16,647 nucleotides of DNA from JBLYYQ01 sp048550035 (GCA_048550035.1 JBLYYQ010000051.1:1-16647), one strand, 5' to 3'; positions 1-7,341 are shown, counted from the first letter of the stretch. Notes: a model not told the origin generated them from the letters alone. A program made the numbers and translations.

Positions 1-1
1 G

Positions 2-520
2 AATGTATCAGTCGAGATCGTAAGGCCAAGCGATTTTACCATATTTTATATCTCGCTTGGTTCCAACATAGAGCCATCAAGATATCTACAAGCTGCAATC
101 GAGCTATTAAGTGAACGCTTTACTGTTGAAGCTTGCTCCTCACAATATAGGTCAGAGGCGTGGGGAACTACTCAAAAGCAAGATGACTACCTTAATATGG
201 CTGCCAAGCTAAGTAGTAATAAAGATCTATTTAGCTGCCGCGCTGAGTTGCGATGGATTGAACAGTTATTGGCTAGGGAGCGTCTGATAGATAAATTTGC
301 ACCACGAACTATTGATATCGATATTTTAATCTATAACAATCAGTTACTACCAGATTCTGATACGAGCTTGGGACATCCAGTTCTAAGTCACCCATTTATC
401 TATCTGCCACTAAAAGAGATCGCTCCAGATTTGATTGTTCCTAATGTTGGAACCGAATTAAAGGATACTAAACCTCAATATATTCCCCCGATCATTAAGT
501 GTGAGCAAGTTCTAATATAA
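2..520 (+). CDS. folK: FolB-FolK fusion, C-terminal part: 6-hydroxymethyl-7,8-dihydropterin pyrophosphokinase
   Basis: The gene is truncated by the window start and open from base 2. FolK transfers pyrophosphate from ATP to 6-hydroxymethyl-7,8-dihydropterin, the step before dihydropteroate synthase in folate synthesis. The domain begins around base 44 with the ISLGSNIEP motif and carries the HPPK signature APRTIDIDIL near bases 301-330. About 158 residues lie from that motif to the stop, the normal FolK length. The open frame continues upstream of the FolK start as NVSVEIVRPSDF, which resembles the last beta-strand of dihydroneopterin aldolase (FolB, 'v.v.v.KP'). I therefore infer a bifunctional FolB-FolK protein, as known for SulD of Streptococcus pneumoniae. 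An ATG at 197 lies inside the conserved domain and is not the real start. The stop is one base before the tmk ATG, so the two are probably co-transcribed. FolK is certain; the fusion is likely. Confidence 0.9.
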   Translation, partial: NVSVEIVRPSDFTIFYISLGSNIEPSRYLQAAIELLSERFTVEACSSQYRSEAWGTTQKQDDYLNMAAKLSSNKDLFSCRAELRWIEQLLARERLIDKFAPRTIDIDILIYNNQLLPDSDTSLGHPVLSHPFIYLPLKEIAPDLIVPNVGTELKDTKPQYIPPIIKCEQVLI

Positions 521-521
521 T

Positions 522-1202
522 ATGGAGCAGCCAACATCAGGTAGTAAGCTAGTAGACGGCGGACTACTTATAACCTTTGAAGGTGTTGATGGTGCTGGTA
601 AAACTCTTCAGGTCGACCGACTTGCAAGGAGGCTAACTAAATCTAATTACGATATCATTAGATTAAGAGATCCAGGCTCTACCAATATTGGAGATCAAAT
701 ACGGGAATTAATTATTGCTGGCGAGGATATATCAGCACAAACAGAGCTATCTTTGTTCTTAGCTGCCAGAGCTGAAATGGTCGACAAAGAGATACTCCCA
801 GCACTTAAGATGGGGAAAATAGTGATCCTAGATAGATTTAATGATTCAACTATCGCCTATCAAGGTTATGGACGAGATATTGGGGCAAAACTTGTTAGTA
901 GATTAATTGATCTATTTGCAAGCTTAGCGGGAGCGACTATTAAATCATGGCATCCTGATTTAACATTCTATTTAAAGATTAGCGGAGCTACCGGTAATGA
1001 ACGGATTGCTACTCGAGAATTGCCGTCTGATAAATTTGAGACTCAAGCTGAATTTCAAAAAAGGGTAGCGGCTGGATATGATCAGTTAGCAAAAGAGAAT
1101 CCTGATCGGATAGTTACGATTGATGGTGATGCTAGTATGGATAAAGTTGAGCTTGCAATTTATCAGCATACAGTAAATCTGATCAAAAAGAGAGGCATGT
1201 AG
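522..1202 (+). CDS. tmk: dTMP kinase (thymidylate kinase)
   Basis: Phosphorylates dTMP to dTDP with ATP in the cytosol, feeding dTTP synthesis. The 226 residues are slightly longer than the usual ~205-215. The P-loop GVDGAGKT is at residues 21-28. The dTMP-binding DR motif and following segment appear as ILDRFNDSTIAYQGYGR near residues 103-119, and the lid region follows (residues ~155-180). The usual 'REPGGT' segment is RDPGST here, a conservative variant. A short insertion (about residues 122-142) precedes the strand HPDLTFYLKI. The ATG directly follows the folK stop with no clear Shine-Dalgarno sequence, so translation is probably coupled to folBK. holB starts 11 bases after the stop, and the tmk-holB pairing is conserved in many bacteria. 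Identification is firm. Confidence 0.95.
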   Translation: MEQPTSGSKLVDGGLLITFEGVDGAGKTLQVDRLARRLTKSNYDIIRLRDPGSTNIGDQIRELIIAGEDISAQTELSLFLAARAEMVDKEILPALKMGKIVILDRFNDSTIAYQGYGRDIGAKLVSRLIDLFASLAGATIKSWHPDLTFYLKISGATGNERIATRELPSDKFETQAEFQKRVAAGYDQLAKENPDRIVTIDGDASMDKVELAIYQHTVNLIKKRGM

Positions 1203-1213
1203 AAGGATAAGGT

Positions 1214-2155
1214 ATGAAATATTTTACTGATATTACAGGACATGTCAAGCAGCTTGAACTATTAAAGCGAGCGTTGGACTCAGACAGGATTGCACATGCA
1301 TACATATTTACAGGTAATGAAGGGATCGGCAAAAGCAAAGTCGCATTAGGATTCGCAACAGCGCTGATATGTAAAGATGATAGTTCATCGCAATATTGCT
1401 TAAATAGTGGCAAGTTAAGGGGTGATTGGCATCCAGACTTACATATCATTGAGCCTACCCAAAAGGTAGGTCGGGTAAAAAGCGAGATTGATATTGACTC
1501 TATTAGAGAGCTAATATCCAAGCTTTCATTTAAGCCCCATAGTGCCAAGCGAAAAGCTGTAATAATCAAAAATGGCGAGAAGATGAACTATGTGGCAGCA
1601 AATGGATTATTGAAAACTCTAGAAGAGCCATCAGGGGAGACCACCCTAATCATCACTACTAGCAGGCTCCGGGCATTAGCTCCTACAATTGTATCGCGTT
1701 GTCAGATAGTAAAGTTTAACCGTCCATCATCTGCCGATTTAGCTACTCTTACAAAAGATTCAAGCGAGTCGGTTGCAAACGAAGAAGATGAGTTTAGAGC
1801 GATCATAGACAAATTTGCCGTTGATTTACTCCTTGAGCCTACGAATGTTACCCCGATCGATATTTATAATCGGGCGAGGATGGTTGATAAAGCTAAGGAG
1901 CGAGAGCTAATTGACCAGATACTAGAGAGAGTCCAGAGCATAATAAGAGATATAGTCGCTTTAAAAAGTGGGCAAAGTCATGATAGAATTATAGATAGTA
2001 ATCTGATTGATAGAATTATGGCTATTAAAGATCAGCTTAGCTTAGATAAGTTAGTAAACTCTTTTGAGTTTATAGATAGATTAAAAAGATCTCGTAGGTT
2101 AAACATTAACCCACTTATAATTTACGGACTGTTAGCAATGGAGTTAAAGCGATAA
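1214..2155 (+). CDS. holB: DNA polymerase III delta' subunit (clamp loader)
   Basis: Component of the DnaX-delta-delta' clamp loader that opens the beta sliding clamp. The 313 residues contain a Walker A-like GNEGIGKS (34-41), the LLKTLEEP segment (132-139) and the SRC motif (161-163) that in delta' supplies the arginine reaching into the neighbouring ATPase site. The N-terminal AAA+ region ends near residue 170 and is followed by a helical collar domain. The zinc module looks degenerate: of the four cysteines usual in delta' only C53 and C62 remain, and the second CxxC position reads CLNS. A good Shine-Dalgarno (AGAAGGATAAGG) sits just upstream of the ATG. The gene is 11 bases downstream of tmk and directly abuts ricT. 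A DnaX tau/gamma protein is unlikely given the short length and neighbours. Confidence 0.92.
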   Translation: MKYFTDITGHVKQLELLKRALDSDRIAHAYIFTGNEGIGKSKVALGFATALICKDDSSSQYCLNSGKLRGDWHPDLHIIEPTQKVGRVKSEIDIDSIRELISKLSFKPHSAKRKAVIIKNGEKMNYVAANGLLKTLEEPSGETTLIITTSRLRALAPTIVSRCQIVKFNRPSSADLATLTKDSSESVANEEDEFRAIIDKFAVDLLLEPTNVTPIDIYNRARMVDKAKERELIDQILERVQSIIRDIVALKSGQSHDRIIDSNLIDRIMAIKDQLSLDKLVNSFEFIDRLKRSRRLNINPLIIYGLLAMELKR

Positions 2156-3508
2156 ATGATGACTCACTCTCAAGCAGACGAGTTACCTAAGGTTACCGAT
2201 TCAGCAGATACTATATGGAATAAATATATAGTAAATGTAGTGTTGAGTAAATATGGTGGAATCACCAGCTACTATTGGAACAATGTAAAACTGGAGGTTG
2301 GTGATATATGTGTTATTGAGACCGAAGATGGTCTAAATTTTGGGCAAGTTGTATTAGGCAAGCGGACGACGCCATGCCAGAAGGGAGGTAACTGTTCCAA
2401 GATCAAAGGGAAAGTGCATCGGAAAGCGACTAAAGTTGACCTCGATCGATTCAGCGAGTTAGCCAAAAAAGAGTCTGATACTTTTTTGTATTGCCGCAGG
2501 GCAATAAGCGACCTTAATCTGGAGATGAACTTATCACAAGTTCGTTTCACATTTGATGGGCTAAGAGCTGTCATACTCTTTACCTCTGAGAAGCGTGTTG
2601 ACTTTAGGGAATTAGTTAAGATGCTTGCTCGTTTCACAGGTACAAATGTTGAATTCAAACAGATTGGAATTCGAGATGAAGCAAAGGTCGGAGGCGATTG
2701 TGGCATTTGTGGCAATAGTTTATGCTGTTCATCATTCATGACAAAATTCAATCCAATTTCTGTTTCCATGGCAAAGAATCAAGGTCTATCATTAAATTCT
2801 GATAAATTAACAGGCTTATGTGGTCGACTTAAATGTTGCTTAGGATATGAAAATAACGCCTATGAATCAATTTTGAAATCTAACCCATCGCTTCGTTCTA
2901 CTATTTACGACCTAGAAGGTAACGAAGCAAAGATTGTCTATACCAACCTATTAGGAGAATCAGTGGCATTGTCGTTCAAAGATCATCCTCCTATAATGGT
3001 GAACCTTAAAGATATTGTAAAAGATAATAGTGGTAGCTATGTAGTAGATCGTAACCTTGTTAAGCAAGAACAAGATATAGCTGATAGTAAGAAATTATAT
3101 GAAAGTATCAATGAGAGCAGTGAGTTAGATCGTGAAAAAGATCGTAGGCAACATAGCAACCCCAAGCAGACTGACCAGAATAAGCAACATAACAGACCAA
3201 AGCAGACTGATCAGAATAAGCAACATAATAGACCAAAACAGACTGACCAGAATAAGCAACATAGCAGACCAAAACAGACTGATCAAAATAAGCAACATAA
3301 CAGACCAAAGCAGACTGACCAGAATAAGCAACATAACAGACCAAAGCAGACTGACCAGAATAAGCAACATAGCAGACCAAAGCAGACTGACCAGAATAAG
3401 CAACATAGCAAACCAGAGCAGGCTGATCAGAATAAGCAACATAGCAACCAAGAGCAGACACCTACCAGAAAGAATCGGAAACGAGGATTTCGAAGAAGGA
3501 GAGGATAA
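2156..3508 (+). CDS. ricT: PSP1-domain protein (RicT/YaaT family) with 12-residue repeat tail
   Basis: In Bacillus the homologue YaaT/RicT forms the Y-complex with YlbF and YmcA, binds Fe-S clusters and modulates RNase Y-dependent mRNA processing; the role in Gram-negatives is unsettled. Residues ~20-260 are the PSP1 core, with TTPCQKGGNC (C74, C80), the GGDCGICGNSLCC cluster (C182, C185, C190, C191) and LCGRLKCCLGYE (C222, C227, C228). Residues 332 to ~434 are a low-complexity tail of about 8.6 copies of Q-H-S/N-R-P-K-Q-T-D-Q-N-K, ending in an arginine-rich KRGFRRRRG. The core is normal length (~280) and the tail roughly doubles the C-terminal region. The ATG follows the holB TAA immediately, and a second ATG at 2159 could also serve. 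The family is certain; the Y-complex role here is inference, since no YlbF or YmcA gene is in view. Confidence 0.88.
   Translation: MMTHSQADELPKVTDSADTIWNKYIVNVVLSKYGGITSYYWNNVKLEVGDICVIETEDGLNFGQVVLGKRTTPCQKGGNCSKIKGKVHRKATKVDLDRFSELAKKESDTFLYCRRAISDLNLEMNLSQVRFTFDGLRAVILFTSEKRVDFRELVKMLARFTGTNVEFKQIGIRDEAKVGGDCGICGNSLCCSSFMTKFNPISVSMAKNQGLSLNSDKLTGLCGRLKCCLGYENNAYESILKSNPSLRSTIYDLEGNEAKIVYTNLLGESVALSFKDHPPIMVNLKDIVKDNSGSYVVDRNLVKQEQDIADSKKLYESINESSELDREKDRRQHSNPKQTDQNKQHNRPKQTDQNKQHNRPKQTDQNKQHSRPKQTDQNKQHNRPKQTDQNKQHNRPKQTDQNKQHSRPKQTDQNKQHSKPEQADQNKQHSNQEQTPTRKNRKRGFRRRRG
3149..3457 (+). repeat. 36-bp coding tandem repeat, ~8.6 copies
   Basis: Eight full 36-base units begin at 3149, 3185, 3221, 3257, 3293, 3329, 3365 and 3401, followed by a 21-base partial unit. 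Each starts CAACAT and ends CAGAATAAG or CAAAATAAG. Units differ by only a few, mostly silent or S/N-swapping, changes; the first and last two are the most diverged. The 36-base period keeps frame, so gain or loss of a unit changes RicT by 12 residues without breaking it. Confidence 0.95.
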
Positions 3509-3520
3509 GGATAGATCGGA

Positions 3521-3973
3521 ATGTTACAAAGAGAACTTCAAGTTTTAGTTTTATCGTTATTAATAGTAGTGCTAACGGCACCAATAGCACTAGGAGCGCT
3601 CTACTATGTAAAGTTAGATAAAGGTAAACTACGAGCAGGTCCAGCGACTTCATATGACATATTGTGGATACTGCCAAAATATTACCCAGTTGAACATCTA
3701 GCGACATACAAGAAATGGCTAGCTGTTAGGATTGCAAGTAAAACAGTAGGGTGGATTCATTCAGATGTACTAGGTAGAGGCGAAGGTGCAGTAGTGATTT
3801 TAGATCAAGTAAATGTTCGCGCTATGCCAGACTCAAACTCGAAGAAGCTATTTAGTTTGCCAAAAAATTACACAGTCTTGATTTTGGAAGCAAAAGGTGA
3901 CTGGCTTCAAATAAAGGATCAAGATGGAGCGGTAGGTTGGATAATAAAACGTAGCGTATGGATCTCAAAATAG
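3521..3973 (+). CDS. Exported protein with two bacterial SH3 domains
   Basis: 150 residues. Residues 1-26 form a hydrophobic signal peptide or anchor ending ...APIALGA. Two SH3b modules follow. The first, about residues 28-85, has YYVKLDKGKLRAGPATSYD and ends in a GWIHSDVL strand. The second, about residues 90-150, has VNVRAMPDSNSKKL and ends in GAVGWIIKRSVW. This tandem layout matches the DUF1058/SH3_4-type proteins of proteobacteria, which are thought to act at the envelope, probably binding peptidoglycan or peptides; no enzymatic residues are visible. The gene starts 12 bases after ricT, and its last 16 bases overlap tsaB. The function beyond an envelope binding role is not known. Confidence 0.8.
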   Translation: MLQRELQVLVLSLLIVVLTAPIALGALYYVKLDKGKLRAGPATSYDILWILPKYYPVEHLATYKKWLAVRIASKTVGWIHSDVLGRGEGAVVILDQVNVRAMPDSNSKKLFSLPKNYTVLILEAKGDWLQIKDQDGAVGWIIKRSVWISK

Positions 3974-4698
3974 ATTCGCTACAAGATGGTGAGATAGTAT
4001 CTCTTGGAATTGATGCGTCATGCTCACCCCCATCGGTAGCACTTCAAGTAGGAAATAGACCAATTAAACGGTTATCAATGGATAGCCTTGCCCGTCGTGG
4101 GATTGATCTATTAAAGCTTGTTGAGCGACTGTTATCTGATGAAAAGATAGACAAATCTAATATTGACCTAATAGTGGTAGCAACCGGTCCTGGTTCATTC
4201 ACAGGAATTCGGATAGGAATTGCAACAGCAGTAGGTTTAAGCGACAGCTTGTCACTGAAATTGATAGGAATTCCAACTTTTGAATCAATTTTAAGAGCTT
4301 CCAAATCACTTTTTGATTATGAAACGCCGATCGCAATACTCTCAGACTCTAGAAAAGATGAATATTATATCGGCAAATATATTTTCAACAGGAATGCCAA
4401 TCTTGAAAAGTTAAAATTAGACTCGATAGTTAGTAAGGATTTGCTTGAGCGCGAGTTAAAAGATAGTAAGATAATAACCGGCAGTAAGAATATTTTAGAA
4501 TTAGTACAAAAAACTAGCCCTGAGTTAGGTGTAAAATTAATACCAATTGAAATTCAAAAATATATTGCAATTGGTCTTGTAATTGGTGCAAAAGATATAT
4601 ATAAAGAAGGAAAAGAAAATGGCAAGAGAGTGGTGCCAAATTATGTGGCACGGTCTCAGGCTGAAGTTAAAATGGGGATTAATTACGAGTTAACATAG
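3958..4698 (+). CDS. tsaB: tRNA threonylcarbamoyladenosine biosynthesis protein TsaB
   Basis: TsaB is the non-catalytic dimer partner of TsaD in the TsaBDE complex, which places threonylcarbamoyl on A37 of ANN-decoding tRNAs (t6A). The actin-like fold begins with LGIDASCSPPSVAL (residues 16-29), and the diagnostic GPGSFTGIRIG motif is at 77-87. The 246 residues are within the family range. The start is constrained: an in-frame TAG at 3952 lies just upstream of ATG 3958, and no GTG or TTG occurs before the conserved strand, so the protein has about 14 extra N-terminal residues. It overlaps the SH3 gene by 16 bases and lacks a clear Shine-Dalgarno, suggesting translational coupling. The glycoprotease-like TsaD is excluded by the length and by the absence of its HxxxH metal motif. 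Confidence 0.9.
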   Translation: MDLKIDSLQDGEIVSLGIDASCSPPSVALQVGNRPIKRLSMDSLARRGIDLLKLVERLLSDEKIDKSNIDLIVVATGPGSFTGIRIGIATAVGLSDSLSLKLIGIPTFESILRASKSLFDYETPIAILSDSRKDEYYIGKYIFNRNANLEKLKLDSIVSKDLLERELKDSKIITGSKNILELVQKTSPELGVKLIPIEIQKYIAIGLVIGAKDIYKEGKENGKRVVPNYVARSQAEVKMGINYELT

Positions 4699-4707
4699 GA
4701 GCAAAAA

Positions 4708-4944
4708 ATGCCTTTCTCTATTAACGATGAAAAATTAGCGCAAAAGTTAATTGACTCAAATGAAGAATTCAAGCAGCTCTTTGATGAACATAAAAATTTA
4801 GATATACAGGTTAATCAGCTTTTCAAGAAACGACTACTATCATCTGAAGATGAGAACCAGTTAGCAGAATTAAAAAAATTAAAGCTAAAAGGTCGAGATG
4901 AGATGCAACGTATATTAAATTTGGCAAAAGAGTCAGCATCATAA
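4708..4944 (+). CDS. YdcH/DUF465-like small coiled-coil protein
   Basis: 78 residues, highly charged and helical. The pattern resembles the DUF465 (YdcH) family: an 'EEFKQLFDEHKNLDIQV' helix (residues 19-35) in which the F..L..EH..LD spacing is typical, then a DENQLAELKKLKLKGRDEMQRIL helix like the family's 'L...KK.KL.LKDE' end. The family function is unknown. A Shine-Dalgarno GGAG lies 6 bases before the ATG. It is the last gene of the + strand cluster, 9 bases after tsaB. Confidence 0.75.
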   Translation: MPFSINDEKLAQKLIDSNEEFKQLFDEHKNLDIQVNQLFKKRLLSSEDENQLAELKKLKLKGRDEMQRILNLAKESAS

Positions 4945-4979
4945 AAAGATTGGCAGACTGCTCTGCTAGTTGACCAATC
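4943..4979 (-). terminator. Possible intrinsic terminator of the uppP unit
   Basis: Read on the minus strand, GATTG pairs with CAATC (outer stem), enclosing GCAGA/TCTGC with a GCAG loop and an 8-base one-sided bulge, and TTTTT follows at once. It lies about 100 bases downstream of the uppP stop and right after the ydcH-like stop, between convergent genes. The bulge makes it a weak structure. On the plus strand a T6 run follows only after a 9-base gap, so termination in that direction is less likely. Confidence 0.35.
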
Positions 4980-5075
4980 AGATAGCAATTTTTTAAAATT
5001 ACAGTAAGAGTTTTTAACTTTTATTGACAATTTTCCAACGATTTATGAGGAATTTGTGGAGAATTTGTTGATTAT

Positions 5076-5897
5076 TTAAGTAATGAGAACTATTCCAGCG
5101 ACCGCAAAACAGTAGAAAGCAAACCAGAATAGAGCGTCTCGTTTGACAAGCAAAATCAGCAATAATAGCGCAGCAAATCCGCTAAGTAGAGCAACGAAGA
5201 ATCCAACGATATATTCAATAGAGGTAAAATTATTAGATACAGTACCTGTATCAAATTCAATCAGCAGAGCACCAATGATAGCAGGCACAGATAGCATGAA
5301 TGAAAATCGCGCACTCAATTCTCGATTGACCTTCATAAATAGAGCAATGCATATAGTAATACCTGCCCTACTAATCCCCGGTACAATAGCAAATCCTTGT
5401 GCAACTCCGATCAAGAGTGCGATAGGGATAGTCAAGTTTTGATGATTATTATCTGAATTAATGAATCGAGTCGCAAACAGTATGGTACCTGTAAATAATA
5501 ATGCAACCCCCACTGCATCAGTAGATCTAAATAGAGACTGAAACTCTTCTTTGAAAAATAGTCCGATAAATGCAGTGGGGATATTGCCAATAATAATTAA
5601 CACTATAAATCGAAAGTTATCATTCTTTTTATAGAGTCCGGTTAGCGACTCGTTGCTACGCAAGATCATCATAATACTATTGATAGCATCTGTTATAAGG
5701 ATAAGAATAAACTTTCGATAATAAACTATTAGAGCAGACAGCGTACCTGCGTGTAAAACAAGGTCAAACAATATCTCAGGCTCGGTGATCCCAAACAGAT
5801 GTTGTAATATCACAAGATGGCCAGAGGAGCTAACCGGCAAATACTCTGTTATCCCTTGCACAATAGCAAGCAGGAGTACAATGAAAATAGTGTCCAT
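5076..5897 (-). CDS. uppP: Undecaprenyl-diphosphatase (UppP/BacA)
   Basis: An integral inner-membrane enzyme that dephosphorylates undecaprenyl pyrophosphate, recycling the lipid carrier for peptidoglycan and other cell-wall polymers; overexpression of the family gives bacitracin resistance. The 273 residues are the normal length and very hydrophobic, with about eight membrane segments. Motif 1, QGITEYLPVSSSGHL, spans residues 14-28 with E18, the serine cluster 23-25 and H27. Motif 2, VPGISRAG, is at 172-179 with R177. Both catalytic regions are intact. The ATG is in the standard place for the family. It is preceded on the same strand by the small gene at 5926-6141, with a 28-base gap, and is convergent with the + strand cluster. 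Identification is firm. Confidence 0.95.
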   Translation of the reverse strand: MDTIFIVLLLAIVQGITEYLPVSSSGHLVILQHLFGITEPEILFDLVLHAGTLSALIVYYRKFILILITDAINSIMMILRSNESLTGLYKKNDNFRFIVLIIIGNIPTAFIGLFFKEEFQSLFRSTDAVGVALLFTGTILFATRFINSDNNHQNLTIPIALLIGVAQGFAIVPGISRAGITICIALFMKVNRELSARFSFMLSVPAIIGALLIEFDTGTVSNNFTSIEYIVGFFVALLSGFAALLLLILLVKRDALFWFAFYCFAVAGIVLIT

Positions 5898-5925
5898 AAT
5901 AAGTTTCAGTAAGTAACGTAGATTC

Positions 5926-6141
5926 TTAAGAAGAAATTACACCATAGCTACTAACAAGACAAACAAGATTTTCAAATATATCGAGTTCCAGAAAAGAGTC
6001 AATTCCATCAGTTGGTATTTTTAAAATTTTAATATCCACTAAGATAGCCTCAAGTGATCGTAGATTCACAAGGAGAAACAGAGTGGCACTTGATAGTAAA
6101 AGTTGTTGACTAGCAGATAATACCAGTATCGCACTTAACAT
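5926..6141 (-). CDS. Small hypothetical protein, possibly membrane-anchored
   Basis: 71 residues that I do not recognise. Residues 1-28 are hydrophobic (MLSAILVLSASQQLLL then SSATLFLLVNL), enough for one membrane segment or a signal anchor. The remainder is mildly acidic with no motif. A strong Shine-Dalgarno (GGGGGAGG) stands directly before the ATG, though only two bases away, which is close. The gene is co-oriented with uppP, 28 bases upstream of it, and may share its transcript. It sits exactly where the phage-like segment begins on the other strand, so it could be either a host small membrane protein or part of that debris. The main support is the Shine-Dalgarno and position. Confidence 0.4.
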   Translation of the reverse strand: MLSAILVLSASQQLLLSSATLFLLVNLRSLEAILVDIKILKIPTDGIDSFLELDIFENLVCLVSSYGVISS

Positions 6142-6269
6142 ATCCTCCCCCTTTTAAGTAGCGATACAATTACCCACCAAAATACCCTGCCAGCGTACCT
6201 CACCAAGCTATATACGCAATACATTTTCGACTAGCTCCAAATCTCAATCAAGTGCCATTTAATAAATAG

Positions 6270-6722
6270 ATTATAAATACAATCTTATCAGATCCAGCCG
6301 TCGCAGTTTTTATCTCAACATTAGCGTGGTCGACCTTAGTAGCACTAGCTAGGCGATGGATAAAAAGCATCGAGGAGAAACTAGATCTCAATTCCAATCA
6401 TATAAGATCAATACAAGAGGAGCTATCACTTGTTTCAGCCTCTACCAAATATAAGATTGATAAAAGTCTTGAAGACTACTCCCAAGATGTCTATGGCAAG
6501 TTTAAGCGTAGCATAGCTCGATTAACTTTTATAGCACGCAAGATAAAAAAAGAGAGTGATCAAAAGATAGAAAAATTAGAAATTCTTATCAACAAAAAAA
6601 ATATAGTCAGATCTTCTGAGCGAATGAATAAAGCTGAAATGCTTCAACTAATGGCGAGCATAAATTTGAAGCTAGAAACAATTGATCAGCAACTGACAAA
6701 AAGAGAAAACCATTGCCAGTAA
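6270..6722 (+). pseudogene. DUF2730-like phage protein without a canonical start
   Basis: The frame is open from just after a TAG at 6267 to the TAA at 6720-6722, about 150 codons. It begins with an alanine-rich membrane segment (DPAVAVFISTLAWSTLVALA) followed by RRW and then a long, charged, heptad-rich helical region that ends in SERMNKAEMLQLMASINLKL. This short-anchor-plus-coiled-coil design is that of DUF2730, found immediately upstream of the VpaChn25_0724-type gene in Mu-like phages. No ATG, GTG or TTG precedes the membrane segment; only ATT (6270), ATA or ATC codons are available, and no Shine-Dalgarno is seen. Either the start was lost by mutation or a rare start is used. The frame is intact over 150 codons, so decay, if real, is recent. 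Family assignment rests on layout and position more than on motif. Confidence 0.5.
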
Positions 6723-6738
6723 ATTTATAGGGAATAAT

Positions 6739-7341
6739 ATGATAAACAGAAATAATTCGTTAACACGCCTCAAGAGATTGCGAAGACTTATCCTTTCAAT
6801 CTTGAATGATCTTTACCTGTTTCCACAATCAGAGCGGCTGATTAAATCGACAGTGCAAGAACAATTTTCAAATACGACAACCAAAGAGATAAGAGACTGC
6901 TTCACCTATTTTAGCAAGCGCAATTATATTGATATCACAGGCTCCAATGATGATCTATTAACAGCTAAAATCACAGCCAAAGGTGTTGATATAGCGCAAG
7001 GCTCTATTATAGGCAAGGCTATCCTAACAAGTCATTTAGCATCATCACGCTTAAAATTAAAGAAAGCAATTAGGAGCAAAATATTAGAATACTGTTCTTG
7101 GTATCCTGAATCATTTAATTCAGATGATGAAATTCATTCTGAATTACAAGATCAAAATGGTAGCAGGATAAGTTTAGAGTCTGTTCGAATGGATATCTGG
7201 TACCTGTCAGAGAAATGCTACACCGAGATGAGGACGCAACCTATTTTCGGAGATTTCATATACTTAGCGAGGATAACAGCGAAAGGGATAAATCTTGTAG
7301 AGCAAGCAATATCAGATCCTGGAGTAAGTCAAGATGAGTAA
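6739..7341 (+). CDS. Duplicated winged-helix phage protein (VpaChn25_0724-like, two copies fused)
   Basis: 200 residues in two similar halves. Half 1 (residues ~8-92) runs RLKRLRRLILSIL ... TTKEIRDCFTYFSKRNYIDIT ... AKITAKGVDIAQGS. Half 2 (residues ~104-193) runs KLKKAIRSKILEY ... LESVRMDIWYLSEKCY ... ARITAKGINLVEQA. Each half has the order helix, helix, recognition helix, then a hairpin wing ending in ITAKG, the pattern of the ~90-residue VpaChn25_0724 family of Mu-like phages, which normally has one copy. A role in DNA binding is inferred from the winged-helix shape; the biological function of the family is not known. The start is supported by AGGGA 8 bases before the ATG. The stop TAA overlaps an ATG (7334) that would have begun the next gene. 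It is the only intact gene in the remnant, so selection or chance are both possible. Confidence 0.6.
   Translation: MINRNNSLTRLKRLRRLILSILNDLYLFPQSERLIKSTVQEQFSNTTTKEIRDCFTYFSKRNYIDITGSNDDLLTAKITAKGVDIAQGSIIGKAILTSHLASSRLKLKKAIRSKILEYCSWYPESFNSDDEIHSELQDQNGSRISLESVRMDIWYLSEKCYTEMRTQPIFGDFIYLARITAKGINLVEQAISDPGVSQDE

Noticed and set aside
1183..1569. Minus-strand 128-codon frame over holB
   Set aside because: It overlies the clearly recognisable holB Walker A region, and its translation shows no family features.
3149..3457. Possible CRISPR array (36-bp spaced repeats)
   Set aside because: The units are contiguous with no unique spacers, stay in frame with RicT and vary silently, so this is a coding minisatellite.
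3108..3548. Several long open frames on both strands across the RicT tail
   Set aside because: The 36-base repeat has no stops in other frames, so every frame stays open. The sequences are periodic shadows of the RicT repeat.
4948..4994. Plus-strand terminator after the YdcH-like gene
   Set aside because: The T6 run is separated from the imperfect stem by 9 bases, so it does not look like a working plus-strand terminator. The minus-strand reading with T5 directly after the stem is better.
5024..5049. TTGACA with TATGAG as a + strand promoter
   Set aside because: The spacing is only 14 bases, and it would drive transcription antisense into uppP.
6155..6262. Short open frame (about 36 codons) upstream of the DUF2730-like frame
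   Set aside because: No start codon, no recognisable motif and too short to support.
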